Shown here in pieces: positions 6,453-10,462 of a DNA stretch of 10,462 bases (position 1 is its first letter; each line of letters opens with the position of its first letter). Under the pieces are notes generated by a model that was given only the letters and a program-made list of their open reading frames with translations, had not been told where the DNA came from and did not search any database. The stretch spans positions 1 through 10,462 of the forward strand of contig JBLHKE010000227.1 in NCBI GenBank assembly GCA_047619485.1, written 5' to 3'. This DNA comes from JBLHKE01 sp047619485. Its GTDB lineage: Bacteria; Verrucomicrobiota; Verrucomicrobiia; Verrucomicrobiales; DEV007. The position numbers were made by a program, and so were the translations under genes.

Positions 6453-6983
6453 ATGGAAGTGAGCTATAGCCTGAGCGCTGACGACTTTCTAGATTTTCAG
6501 ATGTATTCGTCCGGCAAGTCGGACGAGGGGCGGCGGCGGAGAAATGTGCATCGCTGGATCATGGTGGCGATCGCTGCGGGCTTCGGTTTGCTTCAGCTAA
6601 AGTCGGGCTCCTTGCCGGGGGCGATCACGTTCTTCTGTTTTACTGTGCTATGTTTTTTCTTCCACTCGAAGTATTCTGCCTGGAGGTATCGCAGGCACTA
6701 CCGGCGAAGTATCGCTGAAAACTACCAGGGACGCATTGGGATTGAGTCGACCATGCGGTTGCAGGAAGATGGAGCCGTTTCGATCACCGACGAGGGGGAA
6801 GGACTGTTGAAATACGCAGCGGTGAAAGAGATGGTGGAACTCGATGCGACCTATCTACTTATCTTGGGGTCGGATGTCACCTTGCTGTTTCCAAAGCGGC
6901 AGGTCAGTGACGAATTCGTGCGAGAACTGGCACAGCGCGCGGAGGTCGAGATCCGTGACGAGTGCGGGATGAAGTGGGCTTAG
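6453..6983 (+). CDS. YcxB-like membrane protein
   Basis: The 176-residue product has the layout of the YcxB-like family: an N-terminal cytoplasmic strand-helix (YSLSADDFLDFQMYSS, 5-20), a basic stretch (27-34), two membrane helices (about 35-48 and 55-72), a second basic stretch (78-85), and a C-terminal beta-rich domain. That domain includes MRLQEDGAVSITDEGEGLLKYAAV (101-124) and YLLILGSDVTLLFPKRQV (134-151). The LFPKR motif near the end is typical. The function of the family is unknown; members are usually cytoplasm-facing inner-membrane proteins. It starts 36 bp after infA on the same strand and may share its transcript. The ATG at 6453 has only a weak purine-rich stretch upstream. Confidence 0.72.
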   Translation: MEVSYSLSADDFLDFQMYSSGKSDEGRRRRNVHRWIMVAIAAGFGLLQLKSGSLPGAITFFCFTVLCFFFHSKYSAWRYRRHYRRSIAENYQGRIGIESTMRLQEDGAVSITDEGEGLLKYAAVKEMVELDATYLLILGSDVTLLFPKRQVSDEFVRELAQRAEVEIRDECGMKWA

Positions 6984-7083
6984 GGCTCGTTCGGAAATTA
7001 GTTTAAACGGCACCTCCGAGAACCAAGAAAGTGGTGAGCGATTTTAGCTGTGCAACTCCATGCTACGAGCGGAGCGCTTAGAA

Positions 7084-7113
7084 AGTAGAGCGGAGTCGCA
7101 CTCCGTGGCTACT
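7084..7113 (+). repeat. REP-like hairpin with 5' GTAG foot
   Basis: CGGAGT (7091-7096) and ACTCCG (7100-7105) form a perfect 6-bp stem with loop CGC. AGTAG (7084-7088) and CTACT (7109-7113) form an outer 5-bp stem. The GTAG tetranucleotide just 5' of a GC-rich hairpin is the form described for REP elements recognised by REP-associated tyrosine transposases, and such a transposase lies at 1049-2053. Whether it is repeated across the genome cannot be seen here. Confidence 0.45.
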
Positions 7114-7196
7114 AAAAGATCTCCTTCACTTTCGATCCCTCTCCTTGAGCTGTTCAGCAGGACGGTCCTATGAAGCGCTCAAACTAGTGCCATTCG

Positions 7197-7220
7197 GCCA
7201 CTAGTCAGTGGCGCTCCGCT
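7197..7220 (-). repeat. Hairpin and decayed inverted REP-like half
   Basis: GCCACT (7197-7202) and AGTGGC (7207-7212) form a 6-bp stem with a 4-base loop. The following GCGCTCCGCT (7211-7220) is the reverse complement of 7068-7077 and, read on the minus strand, resembles the AGCGGAG head of the REP-like unit at 7084-7113. It may be a degenerate copy in opposite orientation, as in paired REP clusters. The similarity is short, so this is tentative. Confidence 0.3.
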
Positions 7221-7253
7221 TGCGGCATTTCTCAGTCGCGGGTAGCGTTGCGC

Positions 7254-10200
7254 ATGGTGTGCCACCTCAAAAATCTAACGCTGCTCGTCATCGTTGTGGT
7301 GCTGCTACTCTCCGAGCGCGGTGTGGCTCTGCCTGAGGACTTTGAGATCACGCCGTTCGTTGGCGGCTTGCGCGATCCAGCCACGATGGCGTTTGCCCCT
7401 GATGGTCGGCTGATGGTCGCCGAGCGGATCACCGGGAAACTGCGTGTGATCACCGCCTCCGGCCAGGTGCTGCCCGTGCCGTTCCTGACCTTGGATGTGC
7501 CGCCGGTGCGGCATCGGTCAGGAGGTCTGCGCGGGTTCGCGTTCGATCCGGCATTCCCGGTACAGCCATATATCTACATATTTTACACGAAGCAGTTCGT
7601 GGGTTCGGTAAGGCACAACCGGGTGAGCCGCTTCTCGGTTTCCGCTAGTGACCCGAACCTGGCGGATCCGGCGAGCGAGGTGGTTTTGTTAGAGTTGCCC
7701 TTCAACAGTAGCGCGTTGGGATCGAGCGGCAGTCACAACGGTGGTGCGGTGATCTTCGGTGGTGATGGCAAGCTCTACATCACCACCGGTGATGGTTGGG
7801 ATGCCAGCAACGGTTATGGCGCGGGAGATAACGTGCAGCGCTTGAGCAGCTACACGGGAAAAATTTTCCGTATGAATGCGGATGGCTCTATCCCGGTTGA
7901 CAACCCATTCTACGCTCAGGCGAGTGGCGATTTCCGCGCGATCTACGCGCTCGGGTTTCGTAATCCGTATTCAGCTGCGGTGCACCCGGTGACCGGCGAG
8001 GTGTTTGTGTTCGATGTTGGCACGGCGAACGGAGGTAACAAAGACCACGTGTTCAAGGTCACCGCCGGTGCGAACTACGGCCACGATGTCTATAACGGAA
8101 TTGGCACAGAGGAGGGGACCTGGGCGAAGATCGGCACCAGTATCGCGAGTGGTGGTGCCTGGTATTTCTCCGATCAGTTTCCGCCGAGCTACCACGGGCG
8201 GCTGTTCGTCACGGCTTGGAAGAAGGGGTTGAAAACGGTCGCCTCGGTCGACGATGCGACGGTGGTCGAGTTTGCATCGGGCGAGGTGGGCGATCAGGGG
8301 CCAGTCTACCCGTGCGTCGGCCCGGATGGCTCGCTCTACTACCTTGAGTCGACTTACGAGACCTCGGATGGAAAAATTTTTAAGCTCAGCTACACCAATG
8401 TGAATCGTGCGCCGACACCGACGTTCTCTCCTAATGGTGGCCGCTTCGTCGATAGCGTCGATGTCGCGATCAGTGGCAACGCGGTGCGATATACGACGGA
8501 CGGCAGCGAGCCGGATGCTGGCTCGGCGCTCTACGTGGGCGCGATTCAACTGGCTGGTTCTGCGACGGTCAAAGCGCGCTCCTTCGAGTCGGGGTTCGAC
8601 CCGAGCGCGACGGCGAGCGTGGTCTTTGACGTGCAGGCGAGTGCGCCCCCGCTGCTGACAAATACGATCCCACCCAGCGCCCAGCTGTCGGAACCGTTCG
8701 TGCACACCGCCACGTCGACGGGTGTTCCGGCAGCGACATTCTCGCTCGACGAGGCGCCAGCTGGGATGTCGGTCAACGCGGTGAGCGGCGAGTTTTTCTG
8801 GATCCCCGACACCTCTGGCGATGTCACGGTGGTGTTGCGCGCGAGCAGCGGACAGAGCCCGGATGCGGTGCAGTCGGTGACGGTCACGGTTGGTAATTTC
8901 TTGCGAGCGGCCGACCCGGATGCGGGCAAACTAAGTCCGGGCGGACTTCGCTACAGCTATTTCGAGTCAGGGCCCCAGGCGGTCGCCACTGGGATGGTGG
9001 CGACTCCGAACCTGTCGGTGCGCCAGCGCGATGATTATTTTCGCATCCACTTCGAGGGATTTTTGGAAGTGGCGGCTGCTGGTAATTACGAGTTGCTCCC
9101 GGTTTCGAGTGACTATGCGGCGATTTCTGTCGGTGGCACGGATGTGACCGGTCAGATCGTCGGCTTGGCAGCGGGCTTGCACGCGATCGTTTTGGAATAT
9201 CGTGAGATCGATGGTGCGCAAGATCTCGAACTGCGCTGGCGTGGCGATTCGCTGGTGGAGGAAGTCGTGCCATCGGGTGCTCTGCATCATTTTAAGGTGC
9301 CGTATGGGATGTTTTCGCGACGGCTGGTGCCAGCCTATCTAGGCACCTTTCCGCCGACAGAAATCGGGGATCTTCCCGCGCTGCTTTCGGTGACGGGCGC
9401 GTTCGCGAACCTGGCAGAATTGGAGGTAGTGGCAGGCTTTGTTCCATACGAGCCGAATGCGAAACTCTGGTCGGACGGCGCGGACAAACTCCGCTGGATC
9501 GCGGTGCCAGCGGGGGTGGCGATCACTTTTTCCGAGACTGGTTCCTGGTCGTATCCGGCGGGCACAGTCCTCATCAAGCATTTCGAGATCGGCGTGGAAA
9601 GGCGACGCATCGAGACCCGTTTCGAAATTATCAAGCCGGCTGGCGGTTCCTACTTGGTGACCTACCGCTGGCGCGAAGACCAATCCGATGCCGATCTGGT
9701 GCCGGCCGCGGGCGACTCCGGGCAGGTGTCGTTCGACGGCAAGCAGCAGCGGTGGGATTTTCCGAGTCGCGCGCAATGTGTCGCCTGTCACAACTCGTCG
9801 GCCGGGTATGTCTTGGGGGCGAGCACGCGCCAGTTGAATGGCGATTACCTGTTCCCATCCGGTCACACCGACAACCAGTTGCGAACCTGGTCGCAGCTCG
9901 GGTTGTTGGTCGCAGCGCCGGCCGAAAATTCTCTCGGCACACTGGATAGTCTCTCGTCGGTGACGGATGGTTCACAATCGCTGGAGCAACGTGCGCGTTC
10001 CTACCTCGACTCCAACTGCGCGTATTGCCACAATCCGAATGCGGCTCCCGAGGGGACGGACTTCGTGTTGGATTTCGATACCCCGCTGAGCGCGACGAGG
10101 TTGATCGGCGGACTCGCGAACGACGATCTCGGGCTCGGAGAGGTTGCGCGGGTGATCGCCCCGCGCGACCCGCGTCACTCGGTCTTGTTCCAGCGGCTCG

Positions 10201-10462
10201 CCGGTAATGAACTGGCGACACGCATGCCGCCAGTGGGGCGTTCGATCGTGCACGCGGAAGCGCGCGATTTGCTGGTGGAGTGGATCCTCTCGCTCGATGC
10301 GGCCAACACCGTGGTGGACGTTACCGACTATTCGCGCCGCTGGCGCTTCGATGGGGCGATCGAGGATGGCGCGTGGCGTGATACGGCGACCGTCCCGAGC
10401 TATGCGGTGGGACAGGTCGGCCAGGCGCTGAGTTTTGATGGTGTCGATGATGCGGTCGATCT
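7254..10462 (+). CDS. Secreted sugar dehydrogenase-cytochrome multidomain protein, 3' partial
   Basis: The frame is open from ATG 7254 past the window end, giving at least 1069 residues. Residues 1-26 are a Sec signal peptide. Residues 29-380 are a glucose/sorbosone dehydrogenase beta-propeller, the PQQ-using family. They carry SHNGGAVIFGGDGKLYITTGD (160-180, likely catalytic His161) and ALGFRNPYSAAVHP (232-245). About 387-460 is a chitobiase-type C-terminal repeat (VRYTTDGSEP, 411-420), about 465-546 an Ig-like domain, and about 563-665 PA14-like. Residues 680-1016 match the HNE_0200-type haem region: PYEPNAKLWSDGADKLRW (731-748), TVLIKHFE (771-778), CVACH (842-846) and CAYCH (922-926), two c-type haem sites. 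Met991 in TRMPP is the only methionine after the first site and a likely axial ligand. A LamG-like domain begins near 1028 and is cut by the window. The inferred role is oxidation of extracytoplasmic sugars with electron transfer to attached haems. No Shine-Dalgarno is visible. Confidence 0.88.
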   Translation, partial: MVCHLKNLTLLVIVVVLLLSERGVALPEDFEITPFVGGLRDPATMAFAPDGRLMVAERITGKLRVITASGQVLPVPFLTLDVPPVRHRSGGLRGFAFDPAFPVQPYIYIFYTKQFVGSVRHNRVSRFSVSASDPNLADPASEVVLLELPFNSSALGSSGSHNGGAVIFGGDGKLYITTGDGWDASNGYGAGDNVQRLSSYTGKIFRMNADGSIPVDNPFYAQASGDFRAIYALGFRNPYSAAVHPVTGEVFVFDVGTANGGNKDHVFKVTAGANYGHDVYNGIGTEEGTWAKIGTSIASGGAWYFSDQFPPSYHGRLFVTAWKKGLKTVASVDDATVVEFASGEVGDQGPVYPCVGPDGSLYYLESTYETSDGKIFKLSYTNVNRAPTPTFSPNGGRFVDSVDVAISGNAVRYTTDGSEPDAGSALYVGAIQLAGSATVKARSFESGFDPSATASVVFDVQASAPPLLTNTIPPSAQLSEPFVHTATSTGVPAATFSLDEAPAGMSVNAVSGEFFWIPDTSGDVTVVLRASSGQSPDAVQSVTVTVGNFLRAADPDAGKLSPGGLRYSYFESGPQAVATGMVATPNLSVRQRDDYFRIHFEGFLEVAAAGNYELLPVSSDYAAISVGGTDVTGQIVGLAAGLHAIVLEYREIDGAQDLELRWRGDSLVEEVVPSGALHHFKVPYGMFSRRLVPAYLGTFPPTEIGDLPALLSVTGAFANLAELEVVAGFVPYEPNAKLWSDGADKLRWIAVPAGVAITFSETGSWSYPAGTVLIKHFEIGVERRRIETRFEIIKPAGGSYLVTYRWREDQSDADLVPAAGDSGQVSFDGKQQRWDFPSRAQCVACHNSSAGYVLGASTRQLNGDYLFPSGHTDNQLRTWSQLGLLVAAPAENSLGTLDSLSSVTDGSQSLEQRARSYLDSNCAYCHNPNAAPEGTDFVLDFDTPLSATRLIGGLANDDLGLGEVARVIAPRDPRHSVLFQRLAGNELATRMPPVGRSIVHAEARDLLVEWILSLDAANTVVDVTDYSRRWRFDGAIEDGAWRDTATVPSYAVGQVGQALSFDGVDDAVD

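Larger units (their letters stand above)
6984..7253. other. Non-coding spacer rich in inverted repeats
   Basis: I find no credible gene in these 270 bp. The core AGCGGAG occurs three times: at 7068-7074 and 7089-7095 on the plus strand and at 7214-7220 on the minus strand. The first and third copies lie in a perfect 10-bp inverted repeat, AGCGGAGCGC (7068-7077) and GCGCTCCGCT (7211-7220). A further 7-bp inverted repeat is ACTAGTG (7183-7189) with CACTAGT (7199-7205). ACTCC-x-TG followed by CTAC occurs near 7054-7065 and again at 7100-7112. The pattern suggests one intact REP-like unit flanked by decayed copies. Confidence 0.5.

Noticed and set aside
6984..7030. Terminator after the YcxB-like gene from GTTCGGA and TCCGAGAAC
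   Set aside because: The pairing needs a two-base bulge and a long loop, and no T run follows.
7971..8705. Long minus-strand open frame (244 codons) opposite the dehydrogenase
   Set aside because: It is Arg/His-rich low-complexity shadow coding opposite a plus-strand frame with clear catalytic motifs that continues unbroken through it.
9339..10253. Several overlapping minus-strand open frames near the right edge
   Set aside because: They lie opposite the haem region of the plus-strand gene, have no recognisable motif, and are explained by high GC content.

Overview
The window looks like a piece of a Verrucomicrobiota chromosome. Three things point that way: a secreted protein with a VPEP-type PEP-CTERM tail, a multidomain secreted oxidase built from modules common in that phylum (glucose/sorbosone dehydrogenase, chitobiase-type C-terminal repeat, PA14, CxxCH haem domain, LamG), and a long REP-associated tyrosine transposase. 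The assignment rests on protein style and was not searched against any database. Most start codons lack a clear Shine-Dalgarno sequence.

Layout from left to right. (1) At the left edge is the C-terminal half of an RND/MMPL-family membrane transporter; its frame is open to the window edge but is broken by an in-frame TAG at 45-47. (2) A REP-associated Y1/HUH transposase gene (1049-2053) follows, with its start codon inside a perfect 14-bp palindrome nested in a second inverted repeat. (3) Convergent with it, 5 bp away, is a secreted double-psi-beta-barrel-like protein (2059-3009, minus). (4) A divergent AT-rich spacer with candidate promoters both ways separates it from a PEP-CTERM surface protein (3206-4129). 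(5) Downstream on the plus strand are a PduO-type cobalamin adenosyltransferase (4142-4675) and an unrecognised HEAT-like protein (4718-5977). (6) A spacer with an extended -10 promoter candidate and a hairpin leads into infA (6096-6416), which encodes IF-1 with a basic N-terminal extension of about 35-40 residues, and then a YcxB-like membrane protein (6453-6983). (7) The 270-bp spacer 6984-7253 is rich in inverted repeats, including a GTAG-headed hairpin that fits the known form of REP elements. (8) From 7254 to beyond the right edge runs a very large secreted dehydrogenase-cytochrome fusion of at least 1069 residues.

The genes do not form one obvious pathway. The window is mostly housekeeping (infA, cobalamin adenosylation) plus envelope and secreted proteins (transporter, DPBB protein, PEP-CTERM protein, sugar dehydrogenase-cytochrome). 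The most noteworthy items are the multidomain sugar-oxidase/haem fusion, the transposase with a structured start and a possible cognate REP element about 5 kb away, the extended IF-1, and the nonsense-interrupted transporter. I see no CRISPR array, tRNA, rRNA or phage module.
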